NCBI RefSeq assembly: GCF_016801865.2
Contig: NC_068938.1
Location: 68,121,457-68,185,456, forward strand
Direction of reading: 5' to 3'
Origin: Culex pipiens pallens
Lineage: Eukaryota; Arthropoda; Insecta; Diptera; Culicidae
Length of the DNA stretch: 64,000 nucleotides
A program made the position numbers and the translations under genes. The notes below the pieces were generated by a model. The model saw only the letters and a program-made list of their open reading frames with translations, searched no databases and had not been told where the DNA came from. Below, piece after piece: positions 21,797-33,603 of this stretch (the first letter of the stretch is position 1; each line of letters starts with the position of its first letter).

Positions 21797-21945
21797 ACAC
21801 TGAAAAAAGTTTGAACGTAGATTCGATCGAGGTGATCTGATAAATTTGTGTGGCTTTTAGATGGTTTTCCTAAAGAAAATTTGTTAAAATATTAACATTT
21901 TTTGTCTCTAGAAAAAATATTAGTTATTTCAGTGTATACAGTAGA
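21797..21945. mobile_element. Short MITE-like unit, ACACTGAAA ends
   Basis: ACACTGAAA (21797-21805) and TTTCAGTGT (21937-21945) form a 9-bp inverted pair around 130 bp of AT-rich DNA. The end sequence resembles the element at 5394-5934. With so short a TIR, chance is not excluded. Confidence 0.4.
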
Positions 21946-21949
21946 TTCA

Positions 21950-23450
21950 ACCACCATGAGCTGGTCTGTCTGACGTAAAAGGGAGCGTGCACGTGTCGAA
22001 ACTTGGCAGTTACAGTGAAGCAACGGCAAGCCATTTGTTCTAGAAGTTGCACACAGTCATCATCACCATCATGTCCGTTGACAGTTCACTGTTCAGCGCT
22101 CATTCGTAGAATTTACCAAGCGGCTGCAGCAGAGTTCTCGATGAAATTGTCAATGATATAAATTTGAATGAAATTCAAAATTTAAATTCCAAACTATCAC
22201 AAAAATCTTCACAGTCCTGCTTTCAACTCTGACTTCACAATTTATCCCTATTCCAACCTACCGCGGTCACTTCGTGTCGATGACGACGTACAAGCTTTTA
22301 GAAATATCTGGCCGCTTCCTCGGAGTTCTTTTTCTGTCGATTCGACGCTGAACCCCCTCAACATCCGACGGAAACGTGGTATGGCGGGAGATTTTCTCGC
22401 CTTAGACTTCCCACACAAACACATACATCAACAGTCCGTTTCGTACCATTTCGTACGGTTTTTGCCCTGTTTGTCCGAGGAGGAAGAGTCGACCTCAAAT
22501 CCTCAGCCTTCCTCACCCGGGATGGTCCTCGGCCGGTTCGTGTTGAGCTTTTTGCCGGGCTTTAAGCCTACCCAAACACACACGTTCACACACTTTGGGT
22601 CAGTCTAATTCCCAAGATGAACTTTTAGTCTTGGAGTAGGGACCATAAGCTCAGTCCGTAGAAGGATACACATTACAGGATAGGAACGTTACCTTGGGAT
22701 CGGTAGCTGGTGGTCTAACATTGCCTCGTGACACAGATTAGGATATTAGGAGATGAATGAGACGGAACGGTCTCATTCTTGAAAATGGAAATCTCACTTT
22801 TTTATTGGGTTGTTTTTTCAGTTAAAATTATTTAAAATTGAATCGATTCAAACTGTTCATATGATAGATGTGTGTTGAAATAAAACTTCCAAATTTGCAT
22901 TTCTTTTAAAACATCCTCCAAGAATTGTACGCAAATTCACTTTACCGAAGAATATAACTTCAAAATAACAAGAGTCATCAAATATTTGACCATGCCTCGT
23001 GGTTAGGTGCCACACCTAAACAGCAGCTATAATTTAGAACTAAAGGACAAGTTCATTGGCAGCGGCCAAAATTACGGCCCAACCAGTTTGAGCCCCGAAG
23101 CACTCAATTAGGGGCCTATTAGGCTGCGCTGGAATGGGCCCCCCTAAACAGGTCGTAAGCCAGCGTGCTTGTCTTCTATGGTGTGATGCAGATTTTGCAG
23201 GTTAGTCAAGATGCACTCCCGTTTAGTGGCCTAAGGGCAGTTTTGGCGCGGAGAATATTTTTGACTCTGCCTTAAGCCTTTTGATGCCTTCTATTTCATC
23301 ACCCGTATTAAGGTTATTTTGGTATGGGAGTAAGGTTTTTTTTGCTTTATATACACGTTTTTTGTAATTTTCAATTTCTGCCTTAACATTATTTGGTTTG
23401 TAAATTTTTGAATTGTTGGTTCATTGTTTTGAAAAATTTCTTTTTGGTTT
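21950..23450. other. Single-copy-looking DNA, GC-richer at left, no gene recognised
   Basis: 21950-22740 has mixed composition including a possible open frame at 22381-22608 with no known motif. 22740-22990 is AT-rich. 22990-23290 is GC-richer again (phrases such as 'ggccaaaattacggccc'). No inverted or dispersed repeats were found here by eye. Confidence 0.35.
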
Positions 23451-23758
23451 TTACAATTTTTGTTTTGTTGTTTCTAACAATGTCTTAAAAACTGAATCGT
23501 AATAATGGATTTCAAATCGATGGAGCTGTTCCATTCGGTAATTTCTACCAATCGAATCGGGTACTACAGAGTGGCTCTCAAGGATTTCGCAAATCGACTT
23601 TCCTTTGTTTTTTTTAGTAAGATGAATGTTAAAAGAAGTCATACAAGTTTCCATACAAGTCTTAATACAGTTTTTGAGGCTGATCATACAAAATGGGTAT
23701 ATAAAATTATTAAAAATATTTTTTATCGCAAAATTGAATTTGCAATTGAAAATAACTT

Positions 23759-25016
23759 GGGTAATTCTCTACCAACTCACACGAAATCGGGAAAAGTTGC
23801 CCCGACCCCTCTTCGATTTGCGTAAAACTTTGTCCTAAGGGGTAACTTTTGTCCCTGATCACGAATCCGAGGTCCGTTTTTTGATATCTCGTGACGGAGG
23901 GGCGGTACGACCCCTTCCATTTTTGAACATGCGAAAAAAGAGGTGTTTTTCAATAATTTGCAGCCTGAAACGGTGATGAGATAGAAATTTGGTGTCAAAG
24001 GGACTTTTATGTAAAATTAGACGCCCGATTTGATGGCGTACTCAGAATTCCGAAAAAATGTATTTTTCATCGAAAAAAACACTAAAAAAGTTTTAAAAAT
24101 TCTCCCATTTTCCGTTACTCGACTGTAAAAAATTTTGGAACATGTCATTTTATGGGAAATTTAATGTACTTTTTGAATCTACATTGTCCCAGAAGGGTCA
24201 TGTTTTCATTTAGAACAAAATTTTTATTTTAAAATTTCGTGTTTTTTCTAACTTTGCAGGGTTATTTTTTAGAGTGTAACAATGTTCTACAAAGTTGTAG
24301 AGCAGACAATTACAAAAATTTTGATATATAGACATAAGGGGTTTGCTTATAAACATCACAAGTTATCGCGATTTTACGAAAAAAAGTTTTGAAAAAGTTA
24401 CTTTTTGCGTTTCTCTTTGTTTCGTCGTCCGTGTCTGTCGCGGGTGACCATGAACGGCCATGATTGATGACGACCAACTTTTTCAAAACTTTGTAGAACA
24501 TTGTTACACTCTAAAAAATAACCCTGCAAAGTTAGAAAAAACACGAAATTTTAAAATGAAAAATTTTGTTTTAAATGAAAAAATGACCCTTCTGGGACAA
24601 TGTAGATTCGAAAAGTACATTAAATTTCCCATAAAATGACATTTTCCAAATTTTTTTACAGTCGAGTAACGGAAAATGGGAGAATTTTTAAAACTTTTTT
24701 AGTGTTTTTTTCGATGAAAAGTACGTTTTTTCGGAATTCTGAGTACGCCATCAAATCGGGCGTCTAATTTTACATAAAAGTCCCTTTGACACCAAATTTC
24801 TATCTCATCACCGTTTCAGGCTGCAAATTATTGAAAAACACCTCTTTTTTCGCATGTTCAAAAATGGAAGGGGTCGTACCGCCCCTCCGTCACGAGATAT
24901 CAAAAAACGGACCTCGGATTCGTGATCAGGGACAAAAGTTACCCCTTAGGACAAAGTTTCACGCAAATCGAAGAGGGGTCGGGGCAACTGCTGTGTGAGT
25001 TGGCGGAGAATTACCC
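23759..25016. mobile_element. 1.26 kb hairpin element with GGGTAATTCTC ends
   Basis: The left arm (23759-24296) and the right arm (24487-25016) are inverted copies with high identity. They run from gggtaattctc(t/c)(a/g)ccaac through 'gttgccccgacccctcttcg', 'tcacgagatatc' and 'gccatcaaatcgggcg' to 'gtaacaatgttctac'. The 190-bp loop holds a different sequence ('cgtcgtccgtgtctgtcgcg'). Flanking ACTT may be a 4-bp target duplication. There is no transposase. A decayed copy hosts the nest at 32.2-34.5 kb. If transcribed it would form a double-stranded RNA of more than 500 bp. Confidence 0.85.
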
Positions 25017-26385
25017 ACTTGGTAATTTTGATGATAAATTTTACTGTTTTCAAGTTAGAGCACATCTAAGTATAAATTATTGATTTTTTGAGTTCAAAAA
25101 ACAATTCCTGAAAGAAAAGCAGCATATTTTTGAGTAGCTTTCCAATAATGTTTTCTCTGAAACTTAGAAAATTGCAAATAATTCGATGCGATGAGAATTA
25201 ATTTCTCTCAGTGACACCTAATTAGCCTGAAATTTTCAACTAACGATATCTCGGAAACTATTGGTCCGATTTTCAATGTTAAAAATTCAAAACTTTTGCG
25301 AAACTTCTTAAAAAAAAAGTTTTTTTGTTGATTAAAATTTTAGTTATAAATAGTTAATTAAAAATAGGGAAATTGTTTTTTCTGTGTGCCATCATTACCG
25401 AAGACACCAAATCAATCAGATAATCCCTTCTCAAGATACATAATTTCATACATTTACATACTCATTTTGTATGACCAGCCCCAACAATTGTATAGAGACT
25501 TGTATGGAATAACTAATAATTTTTTTTGACATAGGTTAATCCAAATAAAAAAAAATATTTAAAAATCGCGAAAAAAATGAGTTTTTTCAAAAACTTTGTT
25601 TTGAAAATGTTTGAATCAATACTAACATTTTAAAAGGGTAAAACATTCAATATTACACCCTTGTGAAGTTTTAGTCTTGATTATTTTTTTTTCAAAATAT
25701 TGTTCGGAAAGATCGGAAATTTCACGACCATTAGTAACTATCGACATTAGAAAATGGTGGGTGAGACTTAGAAAACTTAAATTTTCCTGTTACTTTTTCT
25801 TTAAGCCACTGTATCTCAGCAACCAGAGGTCCAATCTTCAATGTCTCTTGGACAATTTTATTGCAAATTTTCTGAACTTTTCAAAAATATATTTTCAGAT
25901 ATGGTCACTCATGGTAACTATTCTTAAAAATCGCAAAACTGCAAATATTACGCTGAAATTCAAATTTCGTTGGCTAGATCTTGAAAACGGGGCCCTAAAT
26001 TAAAAAATCTGTACAGTACTTTTGGATTGAAAATTCAACTTTATATTTAAAAATTTGATCAACAAAATTTTATGAATGAAATTTAGATTTTTTCCAATAT
26101 TTGTTCTAAAATTCATAACTCAGCGACTACTTCACTATGGCTCAAAAGTTGCGGGTTTTTGTCTTCTAAAACATATAAAAAATCTCGAAATACAAAAAAT
26201 AAAATATTTTGGGAAATTGAGTTTTTGTGAATAAAAATCGGCAAAAAATGTTTTTCCTTGTACCTTTTTTATTCTCAATAGTCCTCAACAATACCTACAA
26301 CTTTGCCGCAGACACCAAAATGATCGGAAAATTCATTCAAAAGTTACAGATTTTTGAATATTTACGTACCATTTTTGAAGGGACA
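25017..26385 (-). repeat. Reverse-oriented copies of the 'cttcggcaaagttgtagg' family
   Basis: Fragments at 25240-25500 and 25810-26370 read in reverse relative to 11430-12125. Landmarks are 'ggtccaatcttcaatgtctc', 'ctatggctcaaaagttgcgg', 'caatacctacaactttgccg' and 'cagacaccaaaatgatcgg'. Open frames at 25677-26003 and 26227-26481 fall in repeat sequence and are not genes. Confidence 0.7.
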
Positions 26386-26877
26386 ATAAGGTGCCCAGAA
26401 TATGGGACTTTTTCTCAAAACCTCGCTCCACAAGCTGATTATTGTTCCTTGAGCTATTTTAGGACTCTGGGCCAAATATGAGCAAAATTGGTCAACATTT
26501 ACCCATTGATACTCGAAGGTAAAGATTGTATGGGAAAATTTGACAAAAAATGTATGGAAAACTCAACTTTCTTACGGTTTGGTCTGCAAGGTAGCACACT
26601 TCCATCCAAATGTTCCCAGAAGTAAAATTCTTAATGGAAATTTTATGCTCTACAACTTTGTAGGACAGACCAAAGCAGAAAAACTTGATCCTGAAAAGTT
26701 ATTAGGGATTTAAAAAAAGTCATTTTTGCATGAAAAACATTTTTTCATCAACTTTAGGCTCGGGTATCAATGGGTTAATCTCAAACAATTCCGCTCAAAA
26801 TTTGCACAGATGCTTAAAATAACCCAAAAACCGTTTTCCGCTTGTGGAGCAGGGGGTCATTTTTTCTGGGCACCCTA
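26386..26877. mobile_element. TIR element with AGGGTGCCCAGAA ends, nested
   Basis: Left end AAGGTGCCCAGAA, right end inverted TAGGGTGCCCAGAA. Both are followed inward by a 'gctccacaagc' motif. It lies at the point where the reverse-oriented host repeat should run from 'gtaccattttt' to 'ggacagctgccaaaattg', so it interrupts that copy. Its interior shares 'acttccatccaaatgtt', 'atgctctacaactttgtagg' and 'cttgatcctg' with 58535-58660. Confidence 0.7.
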
Positions 26878-27190
26878 ATGGACAGCTGCCAAAATTGCTC
26901 CACAATAAAATAAAATGCGAAAAAGTTGTTGCTTTTTCGCGATCTATCTATTTTCACGACGTTTTGCACGGAGATTAGGTTTCTCTAAGTTTTCTAAGTT
27001 TGTATGAAGAATTAGGGCAGTTCATCTCTGTTGTATACAAGTCAAAAGTTGCATGCAATATCGACATGAAGCCAACCGCTCTAATTCTCCATACCCCCCA
27101 ATTTTTGTGCTTCCCCATAAATTTAGAATAAGCAGAAAATGTGGTAATCGGTGTAATCTTACAAAACTTCTCAAGAAAATATCACCTTAA
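26878..27190. other. AT-rich flank, nothing assigned
   Basis: Begins with the remaining end of the interrupted host repeat ('ggacagctgccaaaattg'). The rest is unassigned sequence with no convincing frame. Confidence 0.4.
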
Positions 27191-27850
27191 TTTTTTAACC
27201 AGAATCCACGTACAGAAACTCGCAACCATCCCCACGATCACTTCCACCCACATAAACACAAACCGACAGTCCCCGTCCCCGAGCCTCTAATGTAATATCC
27301 TGTGGAGGATACGGTGTCGGTCGACCGGCCAAACCCGGACCTCTTGCCCCCCGGGAACTTGCCGGAGTTGTGACGGAGCAGCAGAATCTAAAATTCAAGC
27401 ACGAAAGCAGAACTTCACCACGCCATATAAAGGACACATCCCTTGGCGGTGGCCGCACGTGGGACAGAATTTTCCACGTGCCAGAAGAAGGTTTCCCGAG
27501 GAAGGAGGTAGCGAAGTGGGGGTTTAAAAAGGGACGACGGCGAACAAGTGGCAAAAAGTTTCACATAAAGTCTGCCACACGGAACCCCTTCGGGGGGAAG
27601 GGGACCTGGCCGGTGGCGGTGTGGCTTCACATTTGGTCCACTGGACAAAAACTGTTTCTTGAAGTGGGGGGTTGGGTGGAGGTCGGGGGAAGGACGAGCA
27701 AACAGAAGAAAACCATGAGAAGGAGCGTGCAAAGATGATAACAAAAACAGTGCACACGGTCCGGTCTCCGGGTCCCGATCCCTGGGCGGTTGGTGTGGGG
27801 AATGAAGGGTGAAATGGTAGGTTCAAAAGCCATTAAAATTAGTTAATTTT
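27190..27850. other. GC-rich island, no gene recognised
   Basis: High-GC DNA with five overlapping open frames on both strands, up to 122 codons. Pro, Arg and Gly dominate, as expected from composition alone. No domain, start context or splice pair could be made to agree. Confidence 0.35.
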
Positions 27851-27892
27851 TGATTCAAAATATTTCAAAATTCTGCCTGGATCTCCACGAAA

Positions 27893-28612
27893 TGAATGGA
27901 TGAATATGAGTGAGTGAATAAGTGTGTGAGTGAATGAGTCAAAACCTGAGTGAGTGAATAGGATAGAGATAGAGTGAATAAGTAGGTGTGAGTAGGTGTG
28001 AGTGTAAGAGCTAAAAAGTGAGTGATTTCGTATAGAGGAGAAAAGCAACTCGCGACAAAATTTTGAGGCTAGGAATTTTGACAGGTATGATTTTCATAAA
28101 GTATTCGTCTCCTTTTCTCTCCCACATAAAAACTGGGGACAAGGTAGCTGTCAAACTAGGCCAAACTGTTAAAGTCACTAACAAAATGAACTTTGAGTGA
28201 CTTGAGTTCATTTCTGACGTCATAATTTTCTCCTCTTTAGAGGAGAAAAGCAACTCGCGAAAAAATTTGAGGCTAGGAATTTTGACAGCTATGATTTTCA
28301 TAAAGTATTCGCCTCCTTTTCTTTACCACGGAAAAATGGGGACAATGTAGCTGTCAAACTAGGCCAAACTGTTAAAGTCACTCACAAAATGAACTTTGAG
28401 GGATTTGAGTTCATTTCTGACGTCACGATTTTCTCCTCTAAATGGGTGAGAGACTAGGTGAGTGAACTAGTGAGTGAGTGAGTGAGTGATTAAGCGAGTG
28501 ATTGAACAAGACAATTTGTGAGTGAATTTGTCAGTAAGTGATTGATGGAGTGAATCAGTCAACTTGTGAGTGAGTGAGTAAGCGAGTAAGTGAGTGAGAT
28601 TGAGTCAAAACC
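27893..28612. repeat. Degenerate (gtga)n tetranucleotide tracts around a MITE dimer
   Basis: 27893-28020 and 28441-28612 are built of gtgagtga-type units with many interruptions. The tandem MITE pair sits between them, so the dimer probably inserted into one tract. Confidence 0.8.
28034..28439. mobile_element. Tandem dimer of a 200-bp MITE (AGAGGAGAAAA ends)
   Basis: Copy 1 (28034-28236, 203 bp) and copy 2 (28239-28439, 201 bp) lie in direct orientation with two bases (tt) between them. Each has AGAGGAGAAAA at its left and the inverse at its right, with the interior 'ggctaggaattttgacag', 'tcataaagtattcg', 'gtcaaactaggccaaactg'. The two copies differ at a modest number of positions. Minus-strand open frames here are by-products. 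Confidence 0.8.
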
Positions 28613-28619
28613 AATAAGA

Positions 28620-29300
28620 TCAATTAATGCCACTTTACCCCGTAATCCCCGGCATGCTCCGGACGACCCCACCACCCTCCCACCCCTTAGTTTCTGTGGT
28701 GGCATTCTCCGTCCCAGAGAATAGCTGCCACGTGCGACGCTCAACTGTGCAAAAATGTTTGTCTATGGCCGTGTCGTTAGCGTCCCTTTTTGGGGGGTGA
28801 GGTGGTCCTTTTCCGTAACTTTTCCTGCCCTGGCCACCCACACTCACCCACAAGTCGTGCGACGGAAGAGCAGTAGTTGGGAGGATGGCAACATTGAAGT
28901 CCCAGAAACCACATTCAACTTTTCCCAGACCTTCTCGTGTTTTTCTCCTTCTTCTTCTTCAAGAGTTTTGTCGACCCTTTACGGAACGTCTGTTCGTCGC
29001 AGCTTCGTCCGACGAAAGGATGGTCTAATAGTAGCAATTCCATCCCCGTTGGCACGGGAAGAGACTCACAAGTGGACAGTAGCCTGGCGGGTTTGGGCCG
29101 TCCGGACTGGGACTCGGATGACCAGCTGGCGGTCGGTCGATAACGAGAGCAACTTTCCTCTGTGGTAATGGTTTGTTGGGAAGGTTGGTCGGTGCCAGTC
29201 TTGGGTGACGTTGTTGACTTGGAAGAAGGGTCTTAGCGTTTTTTTTCTCTCCCTGGAGGCGATTGGGAAACTTAAAACTGAGGAGCTTGAAGAGGAAAAC
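28620..29300. other. GC-rich island, no gene recognised
   Basis: Mixed, GC-richer DNA. The plus-strand frame 28755-29168 (137 codons) begins at an ATG and runs through Ser-rich sequence, but a competing open frame exists on the other strand and no domain is visible. Not called as a CDS. Confidence 0.35.
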
Positions 29301-30360
29301 ACAATAAAAACATAATTCTCAATAAGAAGAATGATAAAAAACAGATTTAGTTATAAGTTTCCGTGTTGAACTTGAAGCTTTAAAATATGTAGCTGGTTGA
29401 ATAAAAAACCAATTAAAATATTAAATTTTGGTTAGCACATTGCTAGTGTATGTTGCCAAGCCAACTAAAAATAAAATTAATCCGTTCAAATTTCTATAGA
29501 ACTTCCTTCGCCGTATTAAATTTCACGCATCACGCTGTGTTCGGCATAATTATTTAAAACAGTTTTCCACAATATCCACCAATCAACCAGCAGTCCACAA
29601 AACAATTCAAAAGTCGTGCAACCGTATACATTGTATAACTGCCCTCTAACATTTCATCAAACCCTGCACCTGACAGTCGGTTGGGGGGAGGGGTAAAAAA
29701 AAAATCAATCTCCCATCATTTTCACCCGTCCAGTCCGCTCCCTTCCATTACCCATGCCGCCCACCCCCACACCATTCATCGCTATGAAATATTACATAAA
29801 AATTGAAAATTTGATAAGCCCGACTCAGTCGGAATCGACAGCAACAACAGAAACAAAAAAGTAGCAGCAAAAAAATCGACTCTGACCACGCGCCGCACTT
29901 TGCATGATATTTTCCGTTCACGTTTTTTTTCCTCCACCTCACAACCTACTCCCAAATTCCCTACCAGGGACGAACCAGTTGGTCGGTCGGTCTGTGGTGG
30001 GCAGTTCCGGCACCTGTCGCCGCCGCCGTGCCGTTCCACCGGGGACCACCTACCGCGCGCTGGCTCTGGCGAGTTGACGAGTTGTTGAACAGCAGGTTTG
30101 CAGGGTGGTGGGTGCTTGGCTAGGAATTTTAGAATAGAACTTCATTTTTAATGTAATATTAGTGAATTCAGTTTTAAACTTTGAAGTATTCCATAGTCCA
30201 TACTATTGTTTAAAATAAATTTGTTCCATATCATGTTTTGGCAACTAAAGCGAACTGAAAACTAAACAAATTTAAATTTAAAATAATTTAAACTTTTAAA
30301 TGGTTTTTCTTACTAGTTTGGTGTAATGTGATTTGATATTTTTTAAACTGTTTAAAATAG
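29300..30360. other. Unassigned DNA with GC-rich core at 29740-30110
   Basis: AT-rich flanks around a CCACC-rich core containing 'ggtcggtcggtctgtgg' (29981-29997). Short frames only. No repeat termini were found. Confidence 0.35.
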
Positions 30361-30440
30361 GGGTGCCCAACCTATGGCCATCTGGCCGGATCCGGCCCGT
30401 AAAGCAATTTCCTCTGGGCCGCGAGGGCTCTTGAAAATCG
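30357..30440 (+). mobile_element. hAT-like end, TAGGGGTGCCCAACC
   Basis: TAGGGGTGCCCAACCTATGG followed by 'ggccggatccggcccg' resembles a hAT-type left terminus. No matching right end or 8-bp duplication was located, so it is treated as a fragment. The AT-rich DNA from 30441 to 30906 is unassigned. Confidence 0.4.
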
Positions 30441-30906
30441 TTCAACTACTGGCCCTTCAGACCCTTCGTAAATTTTGAAATGTTTATTTAATGCAATGAA
30501 GGTGATAAACAATGTTGTTGATTTTTAATAGATTTTTTTTCAAGTTTAAAAAAATATTGCCCAAAAATCCTAGCCATTTCCAATTAATTAAGTCCTTGTC
30601 ATTTGTGGTACTGTCAATAATTGTTTTCGAATTCATGATCATTTTTTCATGTAAGTTTTACGTCATTTTATATTTTTTGAACACCTAAAAAAGATATTAT
30701 CTCCATTGAAGTAGATTTTTTTCATTGAAAGTTTCCTGTTGAGTACTTTTTTGCTCCCTGTTTTCGATAATTTTATGGGCGAGGGAAACAAAACATAAAT
30801 AATATGAATAAGTTTTCGGTATAAGGTTAAAGTAAATTTAACATTTTAGTGACATTTAAAAAAAAAATCTGGATGTTAACATATGCTTATTTTAGTAGCT
30901 TTAGGA

Positions 30907-31999
30907 CAGGGGTGCTCGAAGTTTCTGAATGACGGGCCAAATTTGAAGCTCACACGAGCTTACGGTTCAAATGTGAAAATGTTTTTTTGAAAAAAAGGAA
31001 GTTATTGCAATCTTATTACTTTTATTTTTTTTTATCTTTTCTAAACATAGGTAATAGAAATGAAAAATTGAACAGTTGCGTTGAAAAAAAATCTAAAAAG
31101 GTAATTAGGTATTCAAAAGCTAATAAAAGTAACTATCATGCCTTGATAAATAAAAATCAGGTAAGGCCTCTGCTAATATTTTGTTAGAATATTATGTTCC
31201 ACGGTCTGGTCATGGTTAACTAATTTGTGGCTTAATGCTGAAGACAAACGTAGTTGCACAAATATTTTGAAAATGATTTTTTTTATTTAATTTTTTATAT
31301 TTTTCTTGAAATTTTAACATAATGACATAATTTTATTTTTTTAAATATTATTCAACGTTTAAAATAAATAGTTGCTCAAGGATTTTCCAAAAAATATTTC
31401 CACAAATTAAATAAAATTTTAGTAAATTTTGGTCTGCATGAATTAGATTTTAGTCACACTCAGTCACCCAAATTTCATGAGTCTGAATCGTGAGGCTCAT
31501 GGTTTTTTATGTGCAAAATAAGTTTGTGAGTAAGCCCTTACAAATTGTGCTTTATGACTTTTAAATTATTATGGACAACCAATAAAACTATCTATACAGT
31601 TTTACGTTTTTTTTTCATATCTAAGAATAATTTTTGAAAATTTAGATGGAATTACTATTTTCAGTCCCATTTAAACTTTAAATCAGGTAGATTTTTTTTC
31701 TTATTCAAACAAGAACATTCTTTTTTTCTAAAAAAAGTTTCCTCAGGATCAATTATTTGATTGAGAAAAAATCATCTGAAGACTGTAATCAAAATTTATA
31801 ATTTCGTAGAAAATTTTGTCATGCAAAACCTGATCATTAATATTTTTTTTATTAAAAAAGTGTTATAATTTTTTTTGGAAGTAATGTCGCCTTAAAACTT
31901 TTTACAGTTGTTTTAGTAGGTAGTACTATTTGATTTTATTCCATATTTGTCATTTTTTTTACTCAAATATTTATACGGGCTAAATTGCTGGACACCTCT
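30907..31999 (+). mobile_element. Decayed hAT-like element, CAGGGGTGCTCGAAG end
   Basis: The left end CAGGGGTGCTCGAAGTTTC continues with 'acgggccaaatttgaagctc', and is closely matched at 52050-52120. The best right-end candidate is 'ggacacctctcg' (31990-32001), inverted CGAGAGGTGTCC, only partly complementary. The interior is AT-rich without a transposase frame. The left end is fairly secure and the right boundary is not. Confidence 0.45.
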
Positions 32000-32228
32000 C
32001 GTTTATCACAAAAGATTGTGATTCATTTGACATCAACCAGTCTGAAAAACACATAATTTATTCACCCATGACTTGCTCATATCAATTTGGAGATAATTCG
32101 AGTATTTTAGTAATATTTTTGAATTCTCGGAATCTTTAATGTAATTTAGTTTTTTTTGTCATTATTTCCATTTTGATGGTAACTTTTTATTCTCACTTAA
32201 ATTACAAAAAAACATGGGTTCATTTTCA
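32000..32228. other. AT-rich spacer
   Basis: No repeat terminus or reading frame could be recognised between the hAT-like element and the nested cluster. Confidence 0.4.
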
Positions 32229-32980
32229 CCAACTTACACAGAAGTTGCTCTGACCCTCCTCGATTTGTGTGAAACCTTATTTTAACCCTCTACAACCCAA
32301 CCCCGCCTTTAGACGGGCTTCGATTTAAAAATCGCCAAAAATCCATTTTCAAGAAATTTTTGATCATTAAAAAGCATTGGAAAGAAGAACTCTTAAAATT
32401 TTAGAAAATTTAAGGGTTAGAACTTTTACTTGACTTAGCCAATGTTATTAAAAATGTAATTTTTTTTAGGGGTCAACTTTGGCTGTGTTTTTTTACTTAC
32501 ATTTCCTATATTTTAAGTAAAAAGAAGTATGCAGTAATCTTTCTAGTGTCCCAGACTTTACCTCTACGCAATTTTAAATGATTATGGTAGAAAATGTGAA
32601 AATGTGAAAACAAGCAAAAAATTGAAAAAGTGGCTGTTAAAACGTGAAAAATAGATACCGTCAGTGCAGTGGGGGTGAGTATGGGTCAAAAAACTATACA
32701 CCTCTCGTAATTTCTTAATAACAAACACAATTTAAATAACATCGACAATTTTTCAACGAAGATTTGTTCTTAGATAGTTTACTAACATTTTTCCAGAATA
32801 TGGTGGATTTTGATGAACACTACCTTAAATGCCAATAGTTTGAAAATTGACCCAATCTCACTCCTTACATGGGGTGACATTGGGTCAAATGAAACTAAAA
32901 TGATGCTCCAATACAACGAAATGGTAAAATCAAGTCATCCAACAGTGTTTCTTGTTCGAGGGAATCGTATTGACACGCTA

Positions 32981-33452
32981 CACCCAACTGGCAGTCGCAT
33001 GATTGTGATGCATGGCGGCATGAAAGTATATCAGAATCTGCATGAAAACTGTCCTCATGCATTTTTTGCGATATAGGGGTATGACATTTTTGCCCGTTAC
33101 CGACAATTATCGACATTGCCGACGGCTTTTTGGTTGTATTACACAAAAAAAAAACCCTTAACAGAACGAGGATTGAACCACCAACTTCTTGGTTATTGAT
33201 CCTACACGCTACCACCGCGCCATGGACGCTTGATGAAAAGTGAGTGAAAGAGCACCAACATATGCTTCTCTTTGGAGTGTTTCTCGGAGACGGGCCAGCA
33301 TTATATGTGTTGGTGAGAACTGCAGATCGCTGAAATTTTTACACGCGGGCAAAAATGATCTACGGGCTTGCTGCAAAAAATGTTATAAAATGTGACATTT
33401 TCTGCAGCAAATCCAATGTTGCAGATTTTGAGATATATTTTTCCTTTGGGTG
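32981..33452 (+). mobile_element. Level 3: 472-bp MITE, left copy, TA target
   Basis: Starts CACCCAACTGGCAGTCGC and ends CCTTTGGGTG, giving a 7-bp inverted end (CACCCAA/TTGGGTG). It is flanked by TA at 32979-32980 and 33453-33454, and the related element at 61 kb has a single TA (61208-61209) at this point, which is an empty site. It contains the complement of a tRNA-like segment (about 33170-33225). Nearly identical to the copy at 33604-34073 in opposite orientation. Confidence 0.85.
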
Positions 33453-33603
33453 TACAATGTTTGAAGTGGAGATTTTCAAACATTTTGGTAGTTTTCGAGC
33501 AATTCCAACAAAAATATTAGAAAAATTATTTTTCGAGAGGTCATTTTTGGCCACAAACGTATCTCAACTTTAGACTGCTGCCAAAATAACAGCATTTTTT
33601 CTA

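Noticed and set aside
23777..24998. Matching frames on opposite strands (23777-23998 and 24786-24998) giving the same peptide
   Set aside because: They are the same sequence in the two arms of the hairpin element, not a duplicated gene.
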